A stretch of 64,000 nucleotides of DNA from Xanthomonas hortorum pv. cynarae (GTDB taxonomy: Bacteria; Pseudomonadota; Gammaproteobacteria; Xanthomonadales; Xanthomonadaceae), in contig NZ_MDFM01000001.1 of NCBI RefSeq assembly GCF_002939985.1, positions 186,001 to 250,000 on the forward strand. The letters run 5' to 3'. The number at the start of each line of letters is the position of its first letter. The first letter of the stretch is position 1. The translations under genes and the position numbers were made by a program. The notes beneath the pieces were generated by a model. It saw only the letters and a list, made by a program, of their open reading frames with translations, made no database searches and was not told the DNA's origin. This document shows positions 7,928 to 17,146 of the stretch, piece after piece.

Positions 7928-9574
7928 CTAACGCGTGGACAGATCCGGGTCGCGGATGCCCTGGCGGCGCAGTTCCAGCACCGTGGGCGTAATGGCGGCA
8001 ATGCGGGCGTCCACGCGCGCACGTGTCACATAATCGAGATCTTTCTTCTTCAGCGCCTCCAGCTGGATCAGCGCCTGTTCGGCGCGGCCGTTCAAGTACG
8101 CCGATTCGGCATAGGCCTCGCTGGCGCGCAGCTGGTCGCCGGCCAATTCGCAGGCGCGGGCGTAGGTCTGCTGCAACAACGCATCATCGCTGTTGCGATA
8201 CAGCAGCGGTTCCAGCACCTGGCGCGCACGCTGGCCGGATGTCTCGGTCGCCTGCTCGTTGAGCGCGCCGGCATAGGTCAGCGCCACCGCACGGTTGGTC
8301 GGCAATTGCTTGAGCAGCGCATCGAAACGCGCATTGGCCACCTCGCGCTGGCCCACGCGCGCCTGCGCCTCGCTCAGGCCCAGCGTCAGCCATAAATTAT
8401 CCGGATGCGCCTCCAGCAGGCTGGCCAGTTCGGCCACCGGCTCGCTTGGCCGCCCGCCGCTGTTGCGCAAGCGCGCCAGGGCCAGCCCGTAGCGCTGCGC
8501 ATCGGTCAGGCCGCCCTTGGCGCTGCGGCGCAGAGTCTCGTATTCGCGGATGGCCGCATCCGGCGTGGCCGCGCTGAGCACGCGCAGGCGCTCCTTGGCC
8601 CAATCGAAGCCCTGCTGTTCGCCGCTGCGGCTGAGCGCATCCACCGGCAACCGCAGCGCATACGGAAGAATCGCGTTGCCGTTGTGGCTCAGTGGCTCCG
8701 ACAGCGAAGGATCAGAGGGATTCACGCGCTCCTGGCGCGTGCCGCCCGGCACCGAGGTGGTCAGCACCACGGTGTTCTTCTTCATCTGTTCGGCGCGCGC
8801 CTTGGCCTCGCTGATGCGGGTGACGGTGACCGGGTGGGTCTGCAGGAAGTCCGGCGCGCTGTAGCCGCCCTCGTTGGCGCGCATCGCCACCGACATGCGC
8901 TCGAAGAAGCCGGCCATCGCATCCACGTCGTAGCCGCTGCGCACCAGCGTGCGAATGCCCAGCCGGTCGGCTTCGGACTCGTTGGAGCGGGTGTAGTCGA
9001 TCTGGCGCTGCTGCATCAGCCCCATGGCGCTGGTGATGCCGGCCATGGTGGCGTCGCCCTTGGAATTGCCGCCGGCCTGTTGCGCGGCCACCACCGCCGC
9101 CAGCATGCCGAGCAGGATCGGGATCTGATCGCGCTGCGCCCGCTCCACCCCGCGCAACACGTGCTGCTGGGTGACGTGGGCGATTTCGTGCGACAGCACT
9201 GCGGCCACTTCGTCCTCGCGCTCGGCCGTCAGCACCAGCCCGGCGTTGACCGCGATGTAGCCGCCCAGGGTGGCGAAGGCGTTGATCTGGCGGTCGCGCA
9301 GCATAAAAAACGTAAACGGCTGCTGCGGTTGGTCGCTGTTGGCGCCCAGCCGGGTGCCCATGGTCTGCAGCCAATCGGTGACCAGCGGGTCGTCCAGCAC
9401 ATAGTCGTAGTTGCGCAACTCGGCCAGCATCATTTTGCCGTACTCGGCCTGGCGCGCCGGGGTCAGCAACTCGCCGGCAGACGAACCGATATCGGGCAGG
9501 CGGCTTTCCTGCGCAGGTGCCACACCCATGGCAACGGCCAGCGTGAGGGCGGTGGCGAGCGGTAGCAGGCGCAA
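7928..9574 (-). CDS. bepA: M48 zinc metalloprotease with TPR domain (BepA/YfgC-like)
   Basis: 548 residues with an N-terminal signal peptide (LPLATALTLAVAMGVAPAQ), so periplasmic. The M48 peptidase domain carries the zinc motif HEIAH (H129, E130, H133) and the third ligand in ESEADRLG. The C-terminal ~200 residues are TPR-like helices. This architecture matches E. coli BepA, which handles stalled outer-membrane proteins such as LptD and BamA. The start codon is TTG at 9574, supported by a GGGAG site 8 bases upstream; no ATG is available in frame near it. Divergent from grxC. The exact orthology with BepA is inferred. Confidence 0.85.
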   Translation of the reverse strand: MRLLPLATALTLAVAMGVAPAQESRLPDIGSSAGELLTPARQAEYGKMMLAELRNYDYVLDDPLVTDWLQTMGTRLGANSDQPQQPFTFFMLRDRQINAFATLGGYIAVNAGLVLTAEREDEVAAVLSHEIAHVTQQHVLRGVERAQRDQIPILLGMLAAVVAAQQAGGNSKGDATMAGITSAMGLMQQRQIDYTRSNESEADRLGIRTLVRSGYDVDAMAGFFERMSVAMRANEGGYSAPDFLQTHPVTVTRISEAKARAEQMKKNTVVLTTSVPGGTRQERVNPSDPSLSEPLSHNGNAILPYALRLPVDALSRSGEQQGFDWAKERLRVLSAATPDAAIREYETLRRSAKGGLTDAQRYGLALARLRNSGGRPSEPVAELASLLEAHPDNLWLTLGLSEAQARVGQREVANARFDALLKQLPTNRAVALTYAGALNEQATETSGQRARQVLEPLLYRNSDDALLQQTYARACELAGDQLRASEAYAESAYLNGRAEQALIQLEALKKKDLDYVTRARVDARIAAITPTVLELRRQGIRDPDLSTR

Positions 9575-9722
9575 GTGGAACTCCCAGGTGATGCGCGGAG
9601 CATGCGGGCAGCACGGCGCAGGGGCGTGAATCGACAGTTAATCCACAGTGTTGCGGTGACGACATGGAAATTCCAGTCGCCCGGTACCATTGTCAGACCT
9701 CAGACCAACCACGGAGTTTCCC

Positions 9723-10031
9723 GTGAGCCAAGACCCTAACGTGCAGGATGCGGCCACCGGCCCGCAGATCACCCTGTATTCCTCCGCGATCTGCCCGTAC
9801 TGCGTGGCGGCCAAGAACTTCCTCAAGAGCAAGGGCCGGACCTGGACCGAGGTGCGCATCGACCTGGACCCGGCCGAGCGTCACAAGATGGTCGCGCTGG
9901 CCAAGCGCACCAGCGTGCCGCAGATCTTCGTCGGCGACGTCCACGTGGGCGGCTACGACGACATGATGGCCATGCACCGCGCCGGCAAGCTCGAACCGTT
10001 ACTGGCCGGCGCCACGGGCGGCCAGGCATGA
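9723..10031 (+). CDS. grxC: Glutaredoxin 3
   Basis: 102 residues. The dithiol active site CPYC is at C24 and C27, followed by the cis-Pro segment TSVPQIFV and the glutathione-binding GGYDDM. It reduces disulfides and glutathionylated proteins in the cytoplasm. GTG at 9723 is chosen because it follows GGAG at the right distance; a TTG 33 bases upstream has no such site. The stop overlaps the start of the next gene by 4 bases, indicating translational coupling. Confidence 0.93.
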   Translation: MSQDPNVQDAATGPQITLYSSAICPYCVAAKNFLKSKGRTWTEVRIDLDPAERHKMVALAKRTSVPQIFVGDVHVGGYDDMMAMHRAGKLEPLLAGATGGQA

Positions 10032-10423
10032 GTGAGCACGAGGGCGGCAGCGACGACCGTCTGCGCGAGTTCACCGAATTCCGCCAGCGCATGAATCAAC
10101 GCATCCTGGCCGAGCCCAACCAGGTGGTGCGCCGCTTCTTCGCGCTGGACACCCAGACCTATCAGGCCGGCGCGCTGGACGTCAAAACCAAGGAGCTGCT
10201 CGGCCTGGTCGCCTCGATGGTGCTGCGCTGCGACGACTGCATCAGCTACCACGTCGCCCAATGCAAGGAGGCCGGCGTGACCCGCGAAGAGTTCTTCGAA
10301 ACCTTCTCGGTCGGCCTGGTGGTCGGTGGCTCCATCGTCATCCCGCATCTGCGTCGCGCGGTGGATTTTCTCGACCAGCTCGAAGGCGGCGCCCAGGCGC
10401 CGGCGCAGAACGCGCACGATTGA
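10028..10423 (+). CDS. Carboxymuconolactone decarboxylase / AhpD-like protein
   Basis: 131 residues. The central segment has C68-D-D-C71 and H75 (CDDCISYHV), the redox CxxC plus His signature of AhpD-type members of the carboxymuconolactone decarboxylase family. These are small helical proteins that reduce peroxiredoxins or act as disulfide reductases. It is coupled to the glutaredoxin gene by a 4-base overlap, which supports a thiol-redox role rather than aromatic degradation. The peroxidase partner is not in the window. Confidence 0.8.
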   Translation: MSEHEGGSDDRLREFTEFRQRMNQRILAEPNQVVRRFFALDTQTYQAGALDVKTKELLGLVASMVLRCDDCISYHVAQCKEAGVTREEFFETFSVGLVVGGSIVIPHLRRAVDFLDQLEGGAQAPAQNAHD

Positions 10424-10562
10424 TGCGTAACGGATCCGGTGCCGACCGGCGTGTGAGTCGGAATTGGTGATTCGGGATTCGTCAAAGCGAGCCGGTTGTG
10501 TGCGCCGCCCGTCGAGGCGGCGCGTTGCGTTGGGTGCTCGCCGCCCTTAGACCAAGGTCGGT

Positions 10563-10592
10563 TTGGGCGCCTTCACCGGCATCGGGCATAAT
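10563..10592 (+). promoter_or_regulatory. Probable sigma-70 promoter of icd
   Basis: TTGGGC at 10563-10568 and CATAAT at 10587-10592 are separated by 18 bases, leaving a leader of about 70 bases before the icd start. The 248-base gap 10424-10671 also holds a half copy of the GGGATT-type repeat at about 10451-10480. Confidence 0.45.
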
Positions 10593-10671
10593 TGCCTGTG
10601 AAACCTCCTTGCGCCGCTCTGCCGGGTTTTGCGGCTGGCGCTCCCCCCTTCAAGTTCGGAAACCCAACGTT

Positions 10672-11679
10672 ATGACGCAGACAATCACGGTCATCCGCGG
10701 CGACGGTATTGGCCCGGAGATCATGGATGCCACGCTGTTCGTGCTCGACGCGCTGCAAGCTGGCCTGACCTACGAGTACGCCGACGCTGGCCTGGTCGCG
10801 CTGGAGAAGCACGGCGATCTGCTGCCCGAGTCCACCCTGGCTTCGATCACCAAGAACAAGGTTGCGCTGAAGAGCCCGCTGACCACGCCGGTCGGTGAAG
10901 GTTTCAGCTCGATCAACGTCGCCATGCGTCGCAAGTTCGACCTGTACGCCAACGTGCGTCCGGCCAAGTCGTTCCCCAACACCAAGTCGCGTTTCGCCGA
11001 TGGCGTGGACCTGATCACGGTGCGCGAGAACACCGAAGGCGCGTACCTGAGCGAAGGCCAGACCGTGTCCGAGGATGGCGAGACCGCGTTCTCCGGCGCC
11101 CGCGTCACCCGCAAGGGCTCCGAGCGCATTGTGCGCTACGCCTTCGACCTCGCCCGCGCCACTGGCCGCAAGAAGGTCACTGCGGTGCACAAGGCCAACA
11201 TCATCAAGTCGACCTCGGGCCTGTTCCTGAAGGTGGCACGTGACGTGGCGACGCAGTACCCGGAAATCGAATTCCAGGAAATGATCGTCGACAACACCTG
11301 CATGCAGCTGGTGATGCGCCCGGAACAGTTCGACATCATCGTGACCACCAACCTGTTCGGCGACATCATCTCCGACCTGTGCGCCGGTTTGGTCGGCGGC
11401 CTGGGCCTGGCCCCGGGCGCCAACATCGGTCTGGATGCCGCGATCTTCGAAGCCGTGCACGGCTCGGCACCCGACATCGCAGGGCAGGGCAAGGCCAACC
11501 CGTGCGCGCTGCTGCTGGGCGCCGCACAGATGCTGGACCACATCGGTCAGCCGCAGAACGCCGAGCGCCTGCGCGAAGCCATCGTGGCCACCCTGGAAGC
11601 CAAGGACTCGCTGACCCCCGATCTGGGTGGCACCGGCAACACCATGGGCTTTGCCAAGGCCATCGCCAGCCGCCTCTGA
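10672..11679 (+). CDS. icd: NAD-dependent isocitrate dehydrogenase
   Basis: 335 residues, the short beta-decarboxylating dehydrogenase type rather than the ~416-residue NADP enzyme of E. coli. It converts isocitrate to 2-oxoglutarate in the TCA cycle. Visible motifs are IRGDGIGPE at the N-terminus, the substrate region RENTEGAY, and the metal-binding GDIISDLCAGLVGGLGL. In the coenzyme pocket HGSAPDIAGQG has Asp-Ile where NADP enzymes have Lys-Tyr, which predicts NAD specificity. ATG at 10672; a 58-codon upstream extension is discarded because homology starts at MTQTITVIRGDG. A strong terminator follows. Confidence 0.93.
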   Translation: MTQTITVIRGDGIGPEIMDATLFVLDALQAGLTYEYADAGLVALEKHGDLLPESTLASITKNKVALKSPLTTPVGEGFSSINVAMRRKFDLYANVRPAKSFPNTKSRFADGVDLITVRENTEGAYLSEGQTVSEDGETAFSGARVTRKGSERIVRYAFDLARATGRKKVTAVHKANIIKSTSGLFLKVARDVATQYPEIEFQEMIVDNTCMQLVMRPEQFDIIVTTNLFGDIISDLCAGLVGGLGLAPGANIGLDAAIFEAVHGSAPDIAGQGKANPCALLLGAAQMLDHIGQPQNAERLREAIVATLEAKDSLTPDLGGTGNTMGFAKAIASRL

Positions 11680-11696
11680 GCATCGAAGCGAGCTGC

Positions 11697-11732
11697 AAAA
11701 AGAAAGGGCGCCTTAGGGCGCCCTTTCTTTTT
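11697..11732. terminator. Bidirectional intrinsic terminator
   Basis: A perfect 16-base inverted repeat (arms 11697-11712 and 11717-11732, loop TTAG) has A-rich and T-rich outer ends. It lies between the converging icd and Bax-inhibitor-like genes and can stop both. Confidence 0.9.
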
Positions 11733-11791
11733 GTGCGGGTCAGATTACTTGAAGTCAGTGTCAGGCCATCAAGCGCGGGAAATCGCTGTTG

Positions 11792-11836
11792 CGATTCCCC
11801 AGTCCCGATTCCCCATTCCCCATTCCCCATTCCCCG
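11792..11836. repeat. GGGATT-type intergenic repeat, copy C
   Basis: A run of GATTCCCC, GTCCC and CATTCCCC units on the plus strand (the reverse complement reads as GGGGAAT repeats). It ends two bases before the stop codon of the Bax-inhibitor-like gene. Same family as copies A, D and E, but single-armed. Confidence 0.65.
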
Positions 11837-11837
11837 C

Positions 11838-12599
11838 TTAATTGCGCGACTGCAGCTTCGACAGCAGGCGCAGGAACTCGATGTACAGCCACACCAGCGT
11901 CACCATCAGGCCGAATGCGCCGTACCACTCCATGTGCTTGGGAGCGCCCTGTTCCACGCCGGTTTCGATGAAGTCGAAGTCCAGCACCAGGTTCAGCGCC
12001 GCAATGACTACCACGAACAGGCTGAAGCCAATCCCGATCAAACCCGAGTCATGGATGAACGGGATGCGCACACCGAAAAAGCCCAGCACGATGGTTGCCA
12101 GATACACCAGCGCAATGCCGCCGGTTGCCGCAACCACGCCCAGCTTGAAGTTCTCGGTGGCCTTGATCAGCCCACTGCGGTAGGCGAACAGCAGCGCGAA
12201 CATCGTGCCGAAGGTCAGTAGCACCGCCTGGAACACGATGCCGTTGAAGCGCGCCTCGTACACCGCCGAAATCGAGCCAAGAAAGAAGCCTTCCACCAGC
12301 GCATACAGCGGCGCGGTGATCGGTGCCCAGGTCGGCTTGAAGCTGGTCGCCAGTGCGAACACCAGCCCGCCGATCGCGCCGGCAATCATGTACAGCTTGG
12401 CTGCAGGCAATGGCATGCCATCGGCACCGATCGACTGCGACCAGGCGAAAGCGGCGGTGAGCACGGCCATCAACAACAACGCACCGGTCTTGTTGACGGT
12501 GCCGTTGAGGGTCATCGCCTGGCCGTCGCGGGTGACGACCGAGCCGGAGCCAAGGTCGAGGAATGTGGATTCCCGAAGGGCAGGGTTGCCGCTACGCAT
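11838..12599 (-). CDS. Bax inhibitor-1 / YccA-like membrane protein
   Basis: 253 residues with about seven membrane-spanning segments, starting around residue 34 (TGALLLMAVLTAAFAWS) and ending with WYGAFGLMVTLVWLYIEFLRLL. Residues 1-30 are soluble and the sequence resembles the bacterial Bax-1-like subfamily (Pfam Bax1-I_2 type). Relatives include pH-sensitive calcium channels, but the bacterial role is not settled. ATG at 12599 follows GGAGA at a good distance; an upstream in-frame extension is discarded. It is a single gene convergent with icd. Confidence 0.85.
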   Translation of the reverse strand: MRSGNPALRESTFLDLGSGSVVTRDGQAMTLNGTVNKTGALLLMAVLTAAFAWSQSIGADGMPLPAAKLYMIAGAIGGLVFALATSFKPTWAPITAPLYALVEGFFLGSISAVYEARFNGIVFQAVLLTFGTMFALLFAYRSGLIKATENFKLGVVAATGGIALVYLATIVLGFFGVRIPFIHDSGLIGIGFSLFVVVIAALNLVLDFDFIETGVEQGAPKHMEWYGAFGLMVTLVWLYIEFLRLLSKLQSRN

Positions 12600-12684
12600 G
12601 CGTGTTCTCCATGAGATGTAGGTGCTCGCCATGGTGGTGAGCGTTGTCGCGAGGATACCGGATCGGTGAATTGACGCAGAGTGA

Positions 12685-12713
12685 TTGACAGCGAGGCCAA
12701 TCGTTCCCAAAAT
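12685..12713 (+). promoter_or_regulatory. Promoter of the Pro-Arg-His-Lys tRNA operon
   Basis: Consensus TTGACA at 12685-12690, a 17-base spacer and CAAAAT at 12708-12713, followed by a GC-rich discriminator, 39 bases before tRNA-Pro. Sigma-70 type. Confidence 0.7.
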
Positions 12714-12751
12714 AGCCGACCTTTCCAGCCTTCGGGATTGAAAGGTCCCGC

Positions 12752-12828
12752 CGGGGTATAGCGCAGTCTGGTAGCGCGCCTGCTTTGGGAGCAGGATGTC
12801 GGGGGTTCGAATCCCTCTACCCCGACCA
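12752..12828 (+). tRNA. tRNA-Pro (TGG)
   Basis: 77 bases with encoded CCA. The acceptor stem CGGGGTA pairs with TACCCCG, and the anticodon loop TTTGGGA sits on a CCTGC/GCAGG stem, giving anticodon TGG. First gene of a four-tRNA operon. Confidence 0.97.
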
Positions 12829-12870
12829 TTCCGAGCTTCCTGCGGCGTGGGAATGCAACGTTCGGTCCGG

Positions 12871-12947
12871 GCGCCCGTAGCTCAACCGGATAGAGCACCG
12901 GCCTTCTAAGCCGGCGGTTACAGGTTCGAGTCCTGTCGGGCGCGCCA
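12871..12947 (+). tRNA. tRNA-Arg (TCT)
   Basis: 77 bases with encoded CCA. Acceptor stem GCGCCCG/CGGGCGC; anticodon loop CTTCTAA between CCGGC and GCCGG. Second gene of the operon. Confidence 0.97.
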
Positions 12948-12978
12948 TCGGCGGTGCGGTAGGAAGTAGGTTTTCAGT

Positions 12979-13056
12979 GGTGGCTGTAGCTCAGCTGGTT
13001 AGAGTACTGGATTGTGATTCCAGATGTCGGGGGTTCGAGTCCCCTCAGCCACCCCA
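12979..13056 (+). tRNA. tRNA-His (GTG)
   Basis: 78 bases including the extra G at position -1 opposite C73, the identity element for histidyl-tRNA synthetase. Anticodon loop TTGTGAT between CTGGA and TCCAG; CCA encoded. Third gene of the operon. Confidence 0.97.
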
Positions 13057-13140
13057 CTGATTGCAGGAAATGTTGGGCCCGACGCATCGCGGGGTGTTGC
13101 AACGAAGCAAAAACGCACATACAATGTGCGACCAGTTTCA

Positions 13141-13216
13141 GGGCCGTTAGCTCAGTTGGTAGAGCAGTTGACTCTTAATCAATAGGTCCAAGGTTCGAAT
13201 CCTTGACGGCCCACCA
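13141..13216 (+). tRNA. tRNA-Lys (CTT)
   Basis: 76 bases with encoded CCA. Acceptor stem GGGCCGT/ACGGCCC; anticodon loop CTCTTAA. Last gene of the operon, directly followed by a terminator. Confidence 0.96.
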
Positions 13217-13219
13217 AAT

Positions 13220-13258
13220 AAAAGCACTTAGGCAAACACCTAGGTGCTTTTCTTTTTT
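13220..13258 (+). terminator. Terminator of the tRNA operon
   Basis: Arms 13220-13232 and 13239-13251 (AAAAGCACTTAGG and CCTAGGTGCTTTT, one G-T pair) with a T-rich tail to 13258. The sequence from here to 13443 shows no supported gene; an 83-codon frame overlapping tRNA-Lys has no ribosome site. Confidence 0.9.
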
Positions 13259-13443
13259 CCGGCACTGGAAACAAGAAGAGACGTCTCAAGGCAGGAACTG
13301 CGCCAGTTGTTCGCTTGCAGCGAATTCTGCTGCTGTGTCTGTTCAGCAGTTGCCTGATCAAGCTTGTTGCTTGGCCGGCACTAAGTCTGCTTGCATCGGA
13401 TGCCTGGTGACCTGTGGTCTGCAGCCCAGGCCGGCAAACTCAA

Positions 13444-13902
13444 ATGAGGCGTGATGTGTCCAGAGCAACACGGCGCTCGATCCTCCAGCAGGTCGTGATC
13501 TTTGCAGTGGTCGGTCCTCCGCTAGGCGGATTGCTGGGCTTTCTGCAGTGGGCGCGGTTAGATGGCGAGACTGCTTTTCTGATCGCAGGCTTGTCCTACG
13601 TTCTGGTGTTGCCGGTGTTTGCTGCCGCTGGTGCGGGATTGATGTGCGCGTTGATGTGCCGTCGTCTGTATCGCGAGCGTGGGCCAAACCCCTTTGTCCA
13701 GATCGCAATCGGCGCGCTGAGCGGCCTGCTTTCGGCTGGGTTGGTCGTGTTGCTCACAGCGGTCATCGGCGGCTGGTCCATGGGCTCGGATCGCGATCTG
13801 ATCCTGGCCTTGGTACGAAGCGGGCTATGGGGCGGCGGCATCTGCGCATTGCTTGCGTGGCTCTTCAGGTCACGCTTGTCGCGAACAACTGCAGGCGCGT
13901 AA
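13444..13902 (+). CDS. Small multi-pass membrane protein, unrecognised
   Basis: 152 residues from ATG at 13444. There are about four hydrophobic segments: VVIFAVVGPPLGGLLGFL, TAFLIAGLSYVLVLPVFAAA, IAIGALSGLLSAGLVVLLTA and SGLWGGGICALLAWLF, separated by short basic loops (CRRLYRERG). Both ends are Arg-rich, which fits an inner-membrane protein. No family is recognised. There is no clear ribosome site at the chosen start, and a start 30 bases upstream is possible. It converges with the histidine kinase gene, with only 4 bases between the stops. It may be lineage-specific. Confidence 0.6.
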   Translation: MRRDVSRATRRSILQQVVIFAVVGPPLGGLLGFLQWARLDGETAFLIAGLSYVLVLPVFAAAGAGLMCALMCRRLYRERGPNPFVQIAIGALSGLLSAGLVVLLTAVIGGWSMGSDRDLILALVRSGLWGGGICALLAWLFRSRLSRTTAGA

Positions 13903-13906
13903 GCGC

Positions 13907-15223
13907 TCAGGGCGATGCGGTCAGCTCAGACCTCTGGCTTCGTTGCATACGCGGAAACGCCAGCAAGAAGCGCGCACCTTTACCGGGAGCCGAACTCACT
14001 TCGACAAAGCCACCGGCCTGACGCACCGCGCTATACACCTGCGTCAAGCCAAGCCCGGCTCCTTTGCCTGCGTCCTTGGTAGTGAAATAGGCTTCGAATA
14101 GCCGCGATTGCACACCTGCATCCATGCCATGTCCGCTATCGGCAACGGTGATGGTGACGTAATGCCCGCCCGGTTTGCTCAGGCTCGCGTTCTCGGCCGC
14201 CACGACGGTGTCGCCGGTTTCGATACGGATGGTGTCCCCGCTCTTGCAGGCATCGCGGGAGTTGATCACCAGATTCAGGATCGCGCGCTCCACCGTATGG
14301 CGGTCGACCATGGCGCAGCATCCGCCTTCGCTGGTGCGCAACTGCAATTGCAACTCGGCGCCGATCACCTGTTCCAGCAATGGGCTCAGTTGTTCGGCCA
14401 ATGCAGCAAGGTCCACTGCTTCCGGGCTGTACGGATACTGGCGCGAAAATCCGACCAGTCGCTGCGCCATGACCGATCCATGTTGAAGCGCCGCGTCGGC
14501 CACGCTCAATAGCTTGGCATCGTGCGCATCGATCCTTTCGCGCTGTACGACCAGGTCGATGGCCGATGTCGCTGCCTGCAGTACGTTGTTCAAGTCGTGA
14601 ACGACGCCTGCCAGCAATTGGCCGACCGCTTCGCCTTTCTGTGCCTGCTCGGAAATTTTCTCGGCCGCTCCCTGTGCGGCGCGCGCAATGTCCAGATCGC
14701 CTTCGATGCGCTCCTGCAGGTCGCGCAGGGTATGCAGTTCGGTCGACAGCGAATTTTCGCGCGCACGCGCCAGCATCAAGGCGCCGGTGGAAAACTCGCG
14801 CTCGGCCTTGAGCATGGAATCCAGTGTATGGAACGCCGCCTCCAGCGCCCTGCGGTCGGAGATGTTCTTGCTCACTGCAAGAATCGCCTCGACGTTGCCA
14901 AAGGCGTCGAACAGCGGGCTGGTGACCACCTGCCAGGTCTGACGCACGCCGGCGAAGTTCACGCAGGCGGCCTCGAATTCCTGGATCAAGCCATTCGCGG
15001 AACCGGCGATCGCCGCATCGACCAGGCCCACGGCCTCTGGCGGCCACAGTTCGCGCCATGGCTGCGAGATGAGCTGGTCGGGATGGCTGACGCCGAGTCC
15101 GGCCAGCCCATTGACGTTGATTGCCGTGATCCGCCCATCGAGGTCGATCTCTTTGATGCAATCGCGGGACAGTGCCACGATCTGGCGATATCGGTCTCTC
15201 ATCGCGACTGCTGCCTCACTCAT
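13907..15223 (-). CDS. Orphan PAS-domain sensor histidine kinase
   Basis: 438 residues without membrane segments, so probably cytoplasmic. An N-terminal PAS domain (residues ~8-130, ending AILAVSKNISDRRALE) is followed by a long predicted coiled coil (~130-200). The phospho-acceptor box is VVHDLNNVLQ with H209. The ATPase domain has N-box LNLVINSRDA, G1 DSGHGMD, F-box LFEAYFTTK and G2 GAGLGLTQVY. The HDLNN-type H-box is typical of hybrid kinases, but no receiver domain is attached and no response regulator gene is adjacent, so the partner is unknown. ATG at 15223. The upstream stretch 15224-15489 holds no gene. Confidence 0.88.
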   Translation of the reverse strand: MSEAAVAMRDRYRQIVALSRDCIKEIDLDGRITAINVNGLAGLGVSHPDQLISQPWRELWPPEAVGLVDAAIAGSANGLIQEFEAACVNFAGVRQTWQVVTSPLFDAFGNVEAILAVSKNISDRRALEAAFHTLDSMLKAEREFSTGALMLARARENSLSTELHTLRDLQERIEGDLDIARAAQGAAEKISEQAQKGEAVGQLLAGVVHDLNNVLQAATSAIDLVVQRERIDAHDAKLLSVADAALQHGSVMAQRLVGFSRQYPYSPEAVDLAALAEQLSPLLEQVIGAELQLQLRTSEGGCCAMVDRHTVERAILNLVINSRDACKSGDTIRIETGDTVVAAENASLSKPGGHYVTITVADSGHGMDAGVQSRLFEAYFTTKDAGKGAGLGLTQVYSAVRQAGGFVEVSSAPGKGARFLLAFPRMQRSQRSELTASP

Positions 15224-15489
15224 CTAGATTTAACGGAATTTTCGCAAATCCTACCTTTACCGTGTACGAGTAAAAGTACGAGGCTTCGATCGTTGCGGCG
15301 ATGCAAAGTTTAACGGTTCACCTCGCTTCCCGGGCAAAGTGCGTCAGCGATAGCTTGGACGATCAGCTGCGAAAGCCTGCGGGTCGGCTTCAGCCTATTG
15401 GGCTTAAGCCTATTGAAGGTGCGCTGCGGCATCACGACGCTTTTTCTTTCCCGGCATCCCTGCAACAATGCGCGGGCAAGCGCAGCATC

Positions 15490-15574
<85 letters not shown>

Positions 15575-15777
15575 ATGCAGTGCGGCCGTGAGTGTTCCGG
15601 CCGCTGCATGATCCGCAAAACCGGCTGTCCAGACTTGAGCGACGCGGTTGTGCGCATTCCGCTGGCAGCGGCAGCCGTTATCGGCGAAACTACAAGGCTC
15701 GGCGGCTTTCTCGCCATCCGTCAACCCGCATCTTCCATCTCGTGCCGACGCTTGTGCTGTCGGTGGCAGGAGTCAAC

Positions 15778-17073
15778 ATGCAAGCATCGATCGAATCCAC
15801 CGGCAATCTGGAACGCCGCCTGACCTTCACCCTGCCGCAGGAGCGTCTGGAGACGCACGTCGGTGGCCGCCTGCGCGAGATCGCGCGGACCGCGCGCATC
15901 AAGGGGTTCCGCCCCGGCAAGGTGCCCGCCAAGGTCATCGAGCAGCGTTTCGGTCAGCAGGTGCGTGCCGAGGCAATGGATGGTTTGCTGCGTGAGACCT
16001 TCGATTCGGCCGTGCGCGAGCATGCGCTGCGCCTGGCGGGCAATCCGCGGATCGACAAGGCCGGCGAGAGCGATTTCGATTTCGTCGCCACCTTTGAAGT
16101 GGTGCCGGACTTCGGCGACATCGATGTGACCACGCTGTCGGTGGTGCGCCATACCGCCGAAGTGACCGACGCCGACATCGACCAGATGATCGAGAACCTG
16201 CGTCTGCAGCGTCGCACCTGGAACCCGGTCGAGCGTGGCGCCCAGGTCAATGACCTGGTGGCGCTGGAGACCTGGTCGCAGGCCGGCGACGAGCGTCTGC
16301 CCGCCGAAGGCGTGGAGACCGGCAGCAGCGTGCTCGGCTCGGGCGTGATGTTCGATCAGATCGAAAAGGGCCTGGAAGGTCTGGCCAAGGGCGAAGACAA
16401 GACCCTGACCATCGACTTCCCGGCCGAGTGGCGCGTGCCACAGCTGGCCGGCAAGACCGTGCAGGTGCACGTCAAGGCGGTCGAGGTCTCCGAGCCGGTG
16501 TTGCCGGTGGTGGACAATGAGTTCATCAAGAGCTTCGGCGTCAAGAGTGGCGATGCCGAGCAGTTCCGCGCCGACATCCGCACCAACCTGGAGCGCGAGC
16601 TCAAGGGCGCGCTGATGAACCGCCTGCGTCGCGAAGTGGGCGAGCAGCTGATTGCCGCCTATGCGCATGTGGAAATGCCGCCGCGTCTGGTCGAAAACGA
16701 AGCACGTTCGATGCTGGCCCAGCAGGTGGAGCAGGTCCGCCGTAGCGGCCGCAACCCGGGCGAGATCCCGGCCGATGCCCATCAGGGTTTCATGGACGCG
16801 GCCGCCAAGCGCGTACTGGTCGGTCTGCTGGTGGGCGAGGTGGCCCGTCGTAACGAGCTGCGTCTGGAATCCAAGCGCGTCAGCGAAACGCTGCGTCTGA
16901 TCGCCTCGACCTACGAAGAACCGGAACAGGTCATTGAGATGTACCGCAACGACCCCCAGTTGATGGGTGGGCTGCAGAGCCGTGTCATGGAAGAGCAGGT
17001 GATCGACTGGATTGCCGAGCGCGCCCAGCACACCGAGCAGCCGATGTCGTTCCAGGATGCGATCCGTCAGTAA
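15778..17073 (+). CDS. tig: Trigger factor, ribosome-associated chaperone
   Basis: 431 residues, normal family length. It binds nascent chains at the ribosomal exit tunnel. The N-terminal ribosome-binding signature is [17 protein letters not shown] at about residues 42-58. A FKBP-type prolyl isomerase domain ([12 protein letters not shown] ... [19 protein letters not shown]) and a helical C-terminal chaperone domain follow. ATG at 15778 follows GGAG; the 62-codon upstream extension is discarded. First gene of the tig-clpP-clpX-lon-hupB-ppiD order conserved in gammaproteobacteria. Confidence 0.97.
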   Translation: MQASIESTGNLERRLTFTLPQERLETHVGGRLREIARTARIKGFRPGKVPAKVIEQRFGQQVRAEAMDGLLRETFDSAVREHALRLAGNPRIDKAGESDFDFVATFEVVPDFGDIDVTTLSVVRHTAEVTDADIDQMIENLRLQRRTWNPVERGAQVNDLVALETWSQAGDERLPAEGVETGSSVLGSGVMFDQIEKGLEGLAKGEDKTLTIDFPAEWRVPQLAGKTVQVHVKAVEVSEPVLPVVDNEFIKSFGVKSGDAEQFRADIRTNLERELKGALMNRLRREVGEQLIAAYAHVEMPPRLVENEARSMLAQQVEQVRRSGRNPGEIPADAHQGFMDAAAKRVLVGLLVGEVARRNELRLESKRVSETLRLIASTYEEPEQVIEMYRNDPQLMGGLQSRVMEEQVIDWIAERAQHTEQPMSFQDAIRQ

Positions 17074-17092
17074 TGCGAGTCCCTCGCAAGAG

Positions 17093-17112
17093 CCCGCACA
17101 TCCATGTGCGGG
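17093..17112 (+). other. Hairpin between tig and clpP
   Basis: CCCGCACA (17093-17100) and TGTGCGGG (17105-17112) form a perfect 8-base stem with a TCCA loop. No T-run follows, so it is more likely an mRNA processing or stabilising structure than a terminator. Confidence 0.5.
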
Positions 17113-17146
17113 GATTCAACTAATAGACACAGGAGATTCCCCTCGC

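Noticed and set aside
13203-13454. An 83-codon open frame starting inside tRNA-Lys
   Set aside because: It overlaps a tRNA and its terminator and has no ribosome site.
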